Assembly: GCA_022009855.1 (NCBI GenBank)
Contig: CP091727.1
Location: 2,418,001 to 2,482,000, forward strand
Origin: Lentisphaeria bacterium
GTDB lineage: Bacteria > Verrucomicrobiota > Lentisphaeria > Victivallales > Victivallaceae
Direction: 5' to 3'
Length of the DNA: 64,000 nucleotides
Part shown: piece after piece, positions 41,356-49,849 of the stretch
Position numbering within the stretch: the first letter of the stretch is position 1
How the letters are laid out: each line of letters opens with the position of its first letter
The notes under the pieces: generated by a model
What the model saw: only the letters and a program-made list of their open reading frames with translations
Databases searched by the model: none
What the model was told of the DNA's origin: nothing
Made by a program: the position numbers and the translations under genes

Positions 41356-41664
41356 TCATCGAGGCCTCGGGAAGATATGTTTTGTTTTTTTTAATTCTTC
41401 ATCAAATTTTGATTTAATTATATCTAGAGTTTTTTGTTTACCCATAAGCATTAATGGCTCATATTCCTCGAGCACAATCTTAACTTTTTCATTACGAAAT
41501 TCACAAACAATTACGTTAAGTTCACCACATGGAGCCCCATAGTCTTTAATTATAGTCGCCCCCATAGACTTCATAAATCTTAAGAATAGTACTATATCCT
41601 CTTTTGAGTAAAGATTTTCGAAAACTACTCTACTTATACCTAATAAATCTTTAATTTTTTTCAT
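41356..41664 (-). CDS. Small immunity-type protein, paralogue of 27571-27867
   Basis: 102 residues from 41664 (MKKIKDLLGISRVVFENL), ~30 bp after an IS3 tail. Shared features with the 27571 protein are the SMGATIIK / DMGAVLKK strand and the EEYEPLMLMGKQKTLDIIKSKF / EWEYGDILVRGRKRLIEEIKTKM helix. Soluble and compact. The two copies are on opposite strands 14 kb apart, each directly behind an IS3 3' end. Confidence 0.55.
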   Translation of the reverse strand: MKKIKDLLGISRVVFENLYSKEDIVLFLRFMKSMGATIIKDYGAPCGELNVIVCEFRNEKVKIVLEEYEPLMLMGKQKTLDIIKSKFDEELKKTKHIFPRPR

Positions 41665-41883
41665 AGTATTGCGCCTCTCCCCTAGGTTGGACAAATTTTA
41701 CTAAAGGATTGGTGTAAAGACCCTTGGTTTACTATATCCCATTGTTTGCCGATTACAAGTTCCGAAATAGACTTCATCCGGTGTCTGATATTGGAGTTCC
41801 GAATGAATCCGCCTTGAGTTATTCTCCTCGTTAGGGGCTTGAAAATTTTGATATCGGTCGAAATGAGATTTTATTGTTTCCAT
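41665..41883 (-). pseudogene. IS3 transposase 3' end plus right terminus only
   Basis: Minus-strand frame with NSRRIHSELQYQTPDEVYFG, then TCNRQTMGYSKPRVFTPIL, nearly identical to the C-terminus of the 31261-32504 transposase. It is followed by TTGTCCAACCTAGGGGAGAG GCGC. The upstream part of the element is missing (the first ~20 codons are unrelated). The 41664 gene starts immediately after. Confidence 0.8.
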
Positions 41884-41977
41884 GAAAAGACTCCTGTTCC
41901 TGGAATTGGAATTGCATTAGATCTTTCATCGTTGTTTCACTTTTTGTTTTTAACTATATCAAAAGTCATTAACTTGC

Positions 41978-42858
41978 TCATACTTTATATAAAGTGATCA
42001 GGATGTTCAATATATAAATTCTTAATTTTCCTTTTTTGATGATTTGAGATAATCTCTGTGAAATAATTATAGAACTTCTAGACTCATTCAAAAAACTCTG
42101 TTCTCCAAATTTTTCTTCTGTTCTCCCTATATCTGGAATAATTTCGGGACGAGGGAAATAGAGTTCCGAACTGTTTACGCAAAAAGCCTCTCCAATACAT
42201 ACTTTTTTATATTTTTGACATACGGGACAAAACTGTTCATGATCTATTTTTGTGGGAGGAAGACTTGGAGGATAAATATAATCTACATGTAATTGAAAGA
42301 AATCTTGCGATATCATTTTATTTTCTTTGTCAATAATGTTCTGAAATCTAACACGGCAATTTAATTCTTCCAGTATTGCTTTTAGTTCTGCTGATACTAT
42401 CCAGGCAATAGAGTGTAAGGGGCATCCTGAAGATATGTAATCTCATTAAAATCCTTTTTAATTTAAATGTTTTAATGATAATATCATTCTTTTGAACGCA
42501 TATTGATCTCTTGCATATAGGGCATTCCTCGACATACTTGAAATGCTCATTGAAGTCTTTATTGTTAAAAACAATTTTTCTTTCCTATTACACAAGAAAA
42601 AATATCAAAATTTTTCTTGTCAGCTTCTGAATAAATAATATCTCGTCTTAACACTTCCATTGTAACAGAATTAGGATTTTCTGTCAAGAATTTTTTATAA
42701 AAAGCGTGAAATTCTTGGTATAATGCAGAATATTCAGTTAGAGAAATGTAGCCCCCCGCCATAGAATCAGCCTCTGGTTTAAAATGCTTCCTGTTCCATG
42801 CGTCTTCCATTTCTTCGACTTGAGGTCCATCTATTTCATAAGTGATAACAGTTTTCAT
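41978..42858 (-). CDS. Double-CXXC immunity-type protein, copy A, frameshifted
   Basis: Starts at 42858 (MKTVITYEIDGPQVEEMEDAW) behind GGAAGAG. Shifts near 42580 and 42445 give ~290 residues with ECPICKRSICVQKND in the middle and QFCPVCQKYKK later, ending near IISQRLSQIIKKGKLRIYILN. It aligns end to end with the next gene upstream. Two separated CXXC pairs suggest a split zinc site, as in 'double-CXXCG motif' proteins of secretion or immunity loci. Function unknown. Confidence 0.55.
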
Positions 42859-43052
42859 TTATCTCTTCCTGCCTAATTAATTCTCAAAATCTCTTTACTT
42901 TTTCAGGTAGTGGCGCTTCCTATAAAAAAGAGCCCGTCCCAGTGCCATCCATGACTCTGTTCCGGTTTGGCTGGCACAAAAAACATCTGTCCTTTCTAAG
43001 CGCTTTCTTGCCGCGCTCTTCTAACCCCATGATTTCTTCCACACTTTTTATA

Positions 43053-43930
43053 TTAGGTAAGATGAGCGGGAATAGCATCAAGGCATCTTATTTTATTCTT
43101 TCGAATAACCTGATAGAGTTCTTGTGATATGATTATAACCTTGGCGGCATCATTCAGATATTCTTGTTGACCAAATTGCTCATACGACAATCCAATAGCA
43201 GGAAGAGGTGATGCTGGACGTGAGATAAATAGCTCAATACTATTGGGGGTATAGGGATTTCCTAAATAAATTGCTGAAGGCATCTTACAATGCGTACAAC
43301 AAGTTGAGAATGAGATTTCAGTGGGAGGCTTACAAGGCGGATACGTATTAAGAATAATTAATTGAAAAAAATCACAAGAATATGAATTTTCTTTTTATCA
43401 TAAATATTTCGAAAAAGGACATCTGATGGGCAGAAATTTTGTAATATTTCTCGAAGTTTCTTAGAAACAACAAAAGCTACAGAAACATCAGAATTACTAT
43501 ACTCATAATCAACAGTTACAAAGTCTTTTTTTGCCTTTGCCAAATTCAGGATGAGATCATTTTTCTGTCTGCATATTGATCGATTACAAATCGGACATTC
43601 GGTAATCACTTCATATGCATGATTAAAATCATTCCTAGATAAAACAGCATGTCTTGCATCACCGCATTGAAGTATCTCATACGTCTTTAGATCAGCTTCA
43701 GAATAAATTTTTTCCTCTCTGATTCGGATAAAATTTACTGACGCCGGATATTTTGATGTATATTCCTTTTTGAAGTCTTCAAATTCACGATGAATTACAG
43801 AACCTACAAAATAACTAAAGTAACCATAGTAAATAGCATTTTTATCAGGGAAAGGGTATCTCTTATTCCATTCATTTTCAAATTCTATTGATTTATTTCC
43901 TTCGATTTTTATTGTTATTTCTGTTTTCAT
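43053..43930 (-). CDS. Double-CXXC immunity-type protein, copy B, frameshifted
   Basis: Starts at 43930 (MKTEITIKIEGNKSIEFENEW) behind AAGGAGATGAA; a shift near 43385 joins it to the end at 43053. Landmarks match copy A: IYSEADLKTYEIL, ECPICNRSICRQKND, CCTHCK, SYEQFGQQEYLNDAAKVIIISQELYQVIRKNKIR. The copies are diverged (well under half identical by eye), so the tandem pair is old. No membrane segment. Confidence 0.6.
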
Positions 43931-44070
43931 TTCATCTCCTTTCTTCTTTCTTTCGACTACCATAATGATAGGCGAAAAAAAGTGAAAATTACTTTTCAAT
44001 ATTCCTATTTGTTACTGGAAGGCTGCCACAAGATCCTCAACCCAATCTCCTATCTTGGCATTTTCATTTT

Positions 44071-44421
44071 GTCATGTGCGGGGAATAAATGGTTCTGTTT
44101 TTCTGTAAAAACAGGTGACATGTCTCCCGGTTAAAATAATTTTACAGTCAATATGATGGAACATTATGAGAGAATCCGCCCAGGGAGTAAAATAGCATAC
44201 CTAAATGTGATTGCAAACCGGAATTGAAAATTGACTGTCACCACATCATCATTAAAAGATGGCTGTAGACTCAAGGGACGTTCAACGACCGGATGAGCCC
44301 GGCATCTTCCGGAAACCATCACCTCGGAGCTTGCAATCAGCAGTCTACAGAGTATAGTAACTCAAAGACTTTTACATCAATCATCCAATTAAAGTTGTCC
44401 GATCTAGGAATAAGGCGCATT
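44071..44421 (+). repeat. Repeat module plus IS3 tail, copy 3
   Basis: Most complete copy. It starts GTCATGTGCGGGGAATAAAT and contains the TCTGTTTTTCTGTAAAAACAG hairpin and ATTTTACAGTCAATATGATG. Then come GGGAGTAAAATAGCAT and a decayed transposase end (G-A-C-N-Q-Q-S-T-E-Y-S-N-S-K-T-F-T readable at ~44325-44375, compare G-T-C-N-R-Q-T-M-A-Y-S-K-P-R-V-F-T). It closes TTGTCCGATCTAGGAATAAG GCGC, then ATG at 44422. Confidence 0.7.
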
Positions 44422-44490
44422 ATGAGTATGCCATTGCAGCAATTAGAGAACTTTATAGATCAGATTACAGAGAAGAAGACAATTATGTAA
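44422..44490 (+). pseudogene. 22-codon gene-start stub
   Basis: MSMPLQQLENFIDQ matches the first 13-14 codons of the gene at 46964 (MSMSLQQLENFIDR), then diverges and stops. The shared block runs continuously from the IS3 tail into coding sequence, so the copied unit includes the gene's first ~40 bp. The following membrane gene starts at 44499. Confidence 0.5.
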
Positions 44491-44498
44491 GAGGGATC

Positions 44499-44794
44499 AT
44501 GCAAACTCAAAAAGGACTCAGTTTTCCTGCTTTAGTAGGATTCGGATGTATGATCACCGGTTTTTGGGCTGGTGCTAAAGTTTCTTCATGGCTGGCTGCA
44601 TATATGGCCCCTATTTTTATTTTGGATGGACTAGAACCTTAAATGAAAACCTTTCCGCTATTCGCAAAGGCGCATTATTCACATTCTCAAATGGAGAAAA
44701 CATTTATATAATGCATATTCCGTATTTGGGTGTAACCCTCTTTGGAATTAAGCTCTTTATTAGCCTCTTAGTTATAGCTTTTTATTATCTATAG
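44499..44794 (+). CDS. Small membrane protein, tandem copy 1, frameshifted
   Basis: ATG at 44499 behind AAGAGGGATC (MQTQKGLSFPALVGFGCMITGFWAG). A shift near 44612 continues it as YFYFGWTRTLNENLSAIRKG, then LFTFSNGENIYIMHIPYLG and a final hydrophobic helix. It parallels the next gene closely (WLA-Y-AP-YFYFGW, FSNGENI, IPY-G). About 98 residues with two or three helices. Likely an immunity-type membrane protein; no family named. Confidence 0.5.
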
Positions 44795-44968
44795 CGGAAA
44801 GGGTCTGTAAGAAATTATTTGGAATTAGCATAGTGAAAGATTGGTTGCAAAACCGTGAAAAATAAGTCAGAACAATTACAATCTTCACGTATTTTCGATT
44901 TTAAAATTCTTTGATCTGAAAAGAGAAAAAATGAGTTGATACCATTTGAAACTGCATCTGATTACATC

Positions 44969-45388
44969 ATGCAAACAAAAAAACGACTTACATTTTATGA
45001 TATCATAGGAATTGGATGTTGCATTGCTGGTTTTTGGTGTGGCTTTAAAATCGCTTATTCATGGCTGGCGACATATCTTGCTCCATTCTTCTATTTTGGT
45101 TGGAAACGCGTCTGGCAGGAGGATCTTTCGGTTGTCAGCCGAGAGGGAAAGTGGTTCTTGTTTTCCAATGGAGAGAATATTTTCATAGGAGACATCCCTT
45201 ATTTTGGGACTTTTTATTTTATACTTGAAGCCCTTGTCGGCCTTGGGATTGCTGCAATACTGATATGCCTCATTCAAAGAATATTCCTGAAATTTTTGGG
45301 AATAAAAATCCTTGAGGATTACTTGCCAAGTATTAAAAAACATGTAATTCAAATAATTCAAAGAACACATGATGCAGCCACACGCTGA
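44969..45388 (+). CDS. Small membrane protein, tandem copy 2
   Basis: 139 residues, start at 44969 by alignment with copy 1 (MQTKKRLTFYDIIGIGCCIAGFWCG). Helices at residues ~10-35 and ~85-110 (FILEALVGLGIAAILICLI), with the shared WLATYLAPFFYFGWKRVW and FSNGENIFIGDIPYFG between them. Intact, with a longer basic/helical tail than copy 1. No strong ribosome site is visible. Confidence 0.55.
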   Translation: MQTKKRLTFYDIIGIGCCIAGFWCGFKIAYSWLATYLAPFFYFGWKRVWQEDLSVVSREGKWFLFSNGENIFIGDIPYFGTFYFILEALVGLGIAAILICLIQRIFLKFLGIKILEDYLPSIKKHVIQIIQRTHDAATR

Positions 45389-45479
45389 AATCGGAAATTG
45401 GTGATTGCCATATCGATTGTCTCCGAAAACGGGATAAGCACAGCCCTTCATTCGCGTTACTGGTGATAAATCTCCTTTT

Positions 45480-46129
45480 CTACAACTCGTCATCTTTTGT
45501 TATCTCGCCATGCTCCCTTTTCCCCAAAATCGTTTTGCGCCCAATGCAATAAGAGCTATAATAGCATAATATCTTACTAACACCCCAGATCAACAATACG
45601 ATCTGAATAATAATGGATGTAATGAAAAGCCAAGTGGGCAATAAAGGATAATGCCGAGAATAATCACCCAAAAGTTCACTGGAATCATCACCACAGATAT
45701 ACCGGCAATAGTAGTATTGAATTATAGATTCTACAAATTGAACTGGCAAATACATAGGCAATGTCCAACATACACGACTTTGGGGATTATCCCATTCTTC
45801 ATAATATGTGAGAAAAAAGAAGTAATTATGTATGTAAATTGGAATTGGCAATGGTTTTGCATTACAGATTTCTACACCATTCTTTCTTGATTGGAGCCCA
45901 TGAAGTGTATAAGTGTTTGAAGGATGTCCTAAAACAAATATCATTGGTTTTTGTTTATTCAAAACAATTACCCCCATACCTCGTTCACCAGATAGTATAG
46001 GTTCATTATACGGCGGGAAAAAAATAAACTCCACATAATGGGGGAATGAAAAACCAAACAGCTAACAAACAGAGAATTATCAGTCCACAACCGTTTCTTT
46101 TTTTGATATTTATCTGTACCCAAAATCAT
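45480..46129 (-). CDS. Two-helix membrane protein, frameshifted
   Basis: The N-terminus at 46129 (MILGTDKYQKKKR) passes through an A7 run near 46105 into a signal-anchor helix (GCGLIILCLLAVWFFIPPL). It then shifts at a T7 run near 46017 into the main frame (NEPILSGERGMGVIVLN...VESIIQYYYCRYI). A C-terminal helix (TWLFITSIIIQIVLLIWGVSKI) precedes a basic tail. About 210 residues. If the frameshifts are real, a shorter start at 46034 remains. No family recognised. Confidence 0.45.
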
Positions 46130-46244
46130 GGCTATTGTCCTGTTATGTGAACGAATTGCAGGATTCTGTAAAACCGTTGACCCATTCCTATAATATAACA
46201 GTAAACCAAATACGGCATTGGATCAGATTTTGCCTTGCTTTCAG

Positions 46245-46688
46245 TCACCATTTCAACCATTCAAAACTTTGTTCCGGCGCAACTTGTTTTTTTATGATCT
46301 CTCCGTCTGTATGAAAATACTCCATACTAGTTGTTCTATTGTTTTTTCTGTCAATTATCGTTTCATTAAATAATAGCCCATTTTTATACTTTACGATGAT
46401 ACAGTTCTCCAAATCATTTTTGATGAAATAATCAATACTTCCATCATAATTATACCAAATATCAATATAATTGTTCTTATTATTCTTGTCATATAATATT
46501 GTTCGTGAAGGACGTCCTCCTTGATATGCATCGTAAACTTGAAGCATTTTACCATTCCGGAGATCAAATAGCTTGATAAATGAATTCAATTTTTGAGGTT
46601 TATAATGCTGTGAACCAATCACGACTCCAAAGAAAAAGAATAATATAAACGCCAAGATAATGAATATTTTCCATCGTAGTGAAGGCAT
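46245..46688 (-). CDS. Membrane-anchored periplasmic-type small protein
   Basis: 147 residues from 46688 (MPSLRWKIFIILAFILFFFFGVVIG, N-terminal anchor). A beta-rich soluble part with YD-like turns follows (LRNGKMLQVYDAYQGGRPSRTILYD; NYIDIWYNYDGSIDYFI; YFHTDGEIIKKQV), resembling MORN/toxin_YD-type antiparallel strands. Intact. An exported immunity or lipoprotein-like role is possible but not shown. Confidence 0.5.
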   Translation of the reverse strand: MPSLRWKIFIILAFILFFFFGVVIGSQHYKPQKLNSFIKLFDLRNGKMLQVYDAYQGGRPSRTILYDKNNKNNYIDIWYNYDGSIDYFIKNDLENCIIVKYKNGLLFNETIIDRKNNRTTSMEYFHTDGEIIKKQVAPEQSFEWLKW

Positions 46689-46704
46689 TTGTTTATATCT
46701 CCTT

Positions 46705-46963
46705 GACAGAATCTGCCCTGGGAGTAAAATAGCATGGCCTAAATGTGATTGCAAACTGGAATTGAAAATTGGGTGACGTAACCGCATCATCATTAAAAGG
46801 TGGCTGTAGACTCCGGGGACGTTCAACGACCGGATGAGCCCGGCATCTTTCGGAAACCATCACCTCGTAGCTTGCATTCAGCACTCTGCAGAGTATAGTA
46901 AGCCCAAAGGCTTTTATATCAATCATCCAATTAAAGTTGTCCAATCTTGGAAAGAGGTATATT
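46705..46963 (+). repeat. Repeat module plus IS3 tail, copy 4
   Basis: Lacks the hairpin module; begins at GACAGAATCTGCCCTGGGAG, includes AAAATAGCATGGCC and a decayed transposase end (readable CIQHSAEYSKPKG near 46870-46910). It closes TTGTCCAATCTTGGAAAGAG before the ATG at 46964. Confidence 0.7.
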
Positions 46964-47368
46964 ATGAGTATGTCATTGCAGCAATTAGAGAACTTTATAG
47001 ATCGGAGTGATTTTCAAAGTTTTGAAGAAAATCTTTTTTCTCAAATAGGAGAGCAATATACGAAAAGAAAGATATTCGATAACCTATGATTTTATTTTAT
47101 GTGTTAATTGGGATTACGAAGATCTATTGAAGTTCTTCATAAATAACAAAGATAAATTGAGTGTTTATTGTATATATTTTTATAAGAAGTATTTAAATGT
47201 TTCAGTAGATCAAGATCAGGATTATCCAAAAGGTGAAGGTGTGGAGGAATGCGATATAATCACCGAAAGATTACCATTTTGGAAAGTAAGTGCCCAGCCA
47301 GCCCCATCTGGATTTGAGGCAGACAGCGTGGTATGTTCTTCCACAAACCGTAATAATGGGAGGACGGC

Positions 47369-47713
47369 ATGGGACGGGAAGGACGAGATTATTGGGAGGC
47401 GCAACTGTCAGAATATTGGGACAGCGGTCTGACGATTCAAGAATACAGCGAGCTGAAGGAGCTGCCTTACGAAAGTACCCGCCGCTGGATCCGAGTGTTG
47501 CAAAAGGCACGCCAGGATGAAGCGAGCACCCCTGAATCGCTGGAGCTGGTAGAAGTCAAACCATTGCAGACAGATGCAAGGAATGGTTCCGGGATTCGGT
47601 TGCTGGTTGACGGCATAGAAATCGCAATCGAGAAAGGTTTCGATGGCACTACACTGTCCGAAGTGTTGAATCTACTCAAGGCACGGTCATGTTCGGCTTC
47701 GGCGGTTCGGTAA
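47369..47713 (+). CDS. tnpA: IS66 TnpA (OrfA) accessory protein
   Basis: 114 residues with an N-terminal helix-turn-helix-like region (YWEAQLSEYWDSGLTIQEYSE) and a C-terminal strand-rich part (IRLLVDGIEIAIEKGFDGTTLSEVLNLL) typical of IS66 OrfA. It is required with TnpB and TnpC for efficient transposition. The end overlaps tnpB. Confidence 0.85.
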   Translation: MGREGRDYWEAQLSEYWDSGLTIQEYSELKELPYESTRRWIRVLQKARQDEASTPESLELVEVKPLQTDARNGSGIRLLVDGIEIAIEKGFDGTTLSEVLNLLKARSCSASAVR

Positions 47714-48030
47714 AAATCTACTACTGTCCGACTCCGGTGAACATGCGAAAATCGTTCGACGGTCTCGCAGGGGCGGTGGAAGAGTATATCAAACAGGATC
47801 CGGAATCAGGACATGTGTTCGCTTTCTTCAGCCGTAATAAGAAACTGGTAAAGTTACTGCAATGGGAGGACGGCGGCTTTGTGATCTGGATGAAACGACT
47901 GGAACAAGGCGGCTTTCATATCCCGCAATCAGCCGATGGCCGGATTGAATTGAGCAGTCGAGAACTTGCGGCGATTTTATCTGGAATCAAACCGCAGCGT
48001 TATTACAAAAGATACTCGAAAAAGTCTTGA
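47689..48030 (+). CDS. tnpB: IS66 TnpB (Orf2-like)
   Basis: 113 residues with the conserved IS66 Orf2 pattern: IYYCPTPVNMRKSFDGLAGAVEEYI, GHVFAFFSRNKKLVKLLQWEDGGFVIWMKRLEQGGF. Intact. Overlaps the end of tnpA by 25 bp. Confidence 0.92.
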   Translation: MFGFGGSVKIYYCPTPVNMRKSFDGLAGAVEEYIKQDPESGHVFAFFSRNKKLVKLLQWEDGGFVIWMKRLEQGGFHIPQSADGRIELSSRELAAILSGIKPQRYYKRYSKKS

Positions 48031-48070
48031 CAAAGCTTGAATTTGAGGAAGTTTCCGGTATATTTTCATT

Positions 48071-49551
48071 ATGGTATTACCGGAAGTTACAACGTTGGCA
48101 GAGGCGCAAGACGCCATCCGCGAGCTTGCTGAGGAAAATGAGAAACTCAGCAATGAGCTGGCGTGGTTCAGACGGCAGCTGTTCGGTTCCAAAACGGAAC
48201 ATTATATTCCCCGGGATGACACGCCCTCGCTTTTTCCCGAGGAGATGTCACCTGAATCCCCGAAAGAAGTCCCCACGGCTACGGTAGCCGAGCATGAGCG
48301 AAAAGTGCGCCAGGCGAATGCGCTTTCCGAGATTCCAGGTGACCTGCCGCGGGAAGAACGCGTGATCGATGTTCCAGAAGAAGAGCGTCTGGGAATGGTG
48401 CTGATCGGTTATGAAGAAAGCGAACGGATCGCTTATCGAACCGGGTTGTATGTGATTCATTTCAAACGCGCCAAATATGCCGATCCCTCGGACACGCTGC
48501 GCGGTGTTGTTACGGCTCCCGCCCCGGGGGATGTGTTTGATTCAGTCAGCGGCAGAACCCGTTATGACGCCTCTTTCATTGCCAAAGTTGTTGCGGATAA
48601 AGTGGAGAATGCCATCCCCCTGGAACGTCAGGCGCGGATGTTCGGCAACGAGAGACTTCCGGTGGCTCCGTCTACGCTGGAAGATCTCTACAAACGTACG
48701 GCAGACGCTTTGCAGCCCCTTTATGAGCGGATGGTCGACCGGATTATGCAATGTGATATTCTCCATGTGGATGAGACGTTCATCAAACAGTTGGTCAAGG
48801 GGGCAAAGAAGTGTAAGCAAGCGTATTTGTGGTGCCGATTGACGGGAGTCGGTCCGCCAATGATTGCCTATCACTTTTCGCCGTCCCGGTCCCGGGATGT
48901 TGCAGAAAGTCTGCTCGGAGATTACTCCGGAACAATCATTAGAGACTCTTACGTGGCCTATGAAAAACTGGACTGCGAGGTCGCCTGTTGCTGGGCTCAT
49001 GTCCGCAGACGCTTTCTGCAGGCCGTTGAATGCGGATATACGAAAGCTGAGGCTCCGCTGAAACTGATACAAGCCTTGTACCAGATTGAGCGTGTTGCAA
49101 AAGAGCGGGCAGAAAAAAAGGGAACGGATACCGCTCTCTTTCATGCGCGCAAGGAGGCACGCCGGCAATCTCAGAAGCTTGTCCGGGAATTTTTTGAACA
49201 GTGCCGGGTTCTCAAAGGAGCGGAACGTCCGTCATCTCCGGTCGCTCAAGCCGTCTCTTATGCCCTGAATATCGAAGAGGAGCTCAAAAAATTCCTGAAG
49301 GATTCCAGACTGAATATCGACAACAACCCGGCCGAACGCCTCAACCGGGGAATTGCGATCATCCGAAAGAACTGTCTTTTGCCGGAAGTGAGGCTGGCGG
49401 ACAGCGTCTCGCTATCCTGTATTCGTTCGCCGCGACATGCAAAGCGAACGGCATCTGCTTTCGCAAGTGGCTCGAAGACGTTCTGCCTCGTTTGAATTCC
49501 ACTCCGGCGGGACAGATTGATTTGCTGATCCCCAAGGGAGAAGCAAAGTAG
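48071..49551 (+). CDS. tnpC: IS66 TnpC transposase, frameshifted near its end
   Basis: An N-terminal coiled-coil/leucine-rich segment (AEAQDAIRELAEENEKLSNELAWFRRQLFGSKTEH), a zinc-binding and helix-turn-helix part, then the DDE core (ILHVDETFIKQL, IIRDSYVAYEKL...CCWAHVRRRF, NNPAERLNRGIAIIRKN). A single shift near 49385 (LLPEV versus LFAGSEAGGQRLAILYS) is needed to reach the usual ending (FRKWLEDVLPRLN...LLIPKGEAK) at 49551. About 490 residues, family length. Confidence 0.88.
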
Positions 49552-49849
49552 TCAATGAGCTCGGGCTCATTATTATGAAGAGGGAAATGCCGTCGGGCGG
49601 TCATCATAGCCCGACGGCATTCATCTTTTGGTAAATTCCCACTCAAAAAAATCCCTCTTCCTCCTCACCATGGGGGTCGCTGGGCGCTTACTTTGGAAAG
49701 GTAGTACAATTAGAATATTTTGTTATTTCTATTATCTTCAAAACAAAGATTATAAAGGCTTGGAAGCATTGATAAGAAAATGTAAGATCTCTCAGTGCAG
49801 GAAATTCATGAAAGAACTGATTGGCCTTTTGGAATGTTTGTTTCGATAA

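Larger units (their letters stand above)
47286..49691 (+). mobile_element. IS66-family element
   Basis: 2,406 bp with inverted ends GTAAGTGCCCAGCCAGCCCC (47286) and, inverted, GTAAGCGCCCAGCGACCCCC (ending 49691). It is flanked by perfect 8-bp duplications TTTGGAAA (47278-47285, 49692-49699), as expected for IS66. It carries the usual three genes tnpA-tnpB-tnpC in order. GC content is close to the host core, unlike the island around it. Confidence 0.92.
46964..49849 (+). pseudogene. Cassette gene interrupted by IS66
   Basis: The 5' part (46964-47285; MSMSLQQLENFIDRSDFQSF, shift near 47070, then LCVNWDYEDLLKFFINNKDKLS...ERLPFWK) joins to the 3' part (49700-49849; GSTIRIFCYFYYLQNKDYKG, ending LLECLFR) when IS66 and one TTTGGAAA are removed. 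The result is ~160 residues. The composition resembles small immunity proteins of DUF-type acidic families. Disruption looks recent because the halves fit exactly at the target duplication. Confidence 0.65.
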
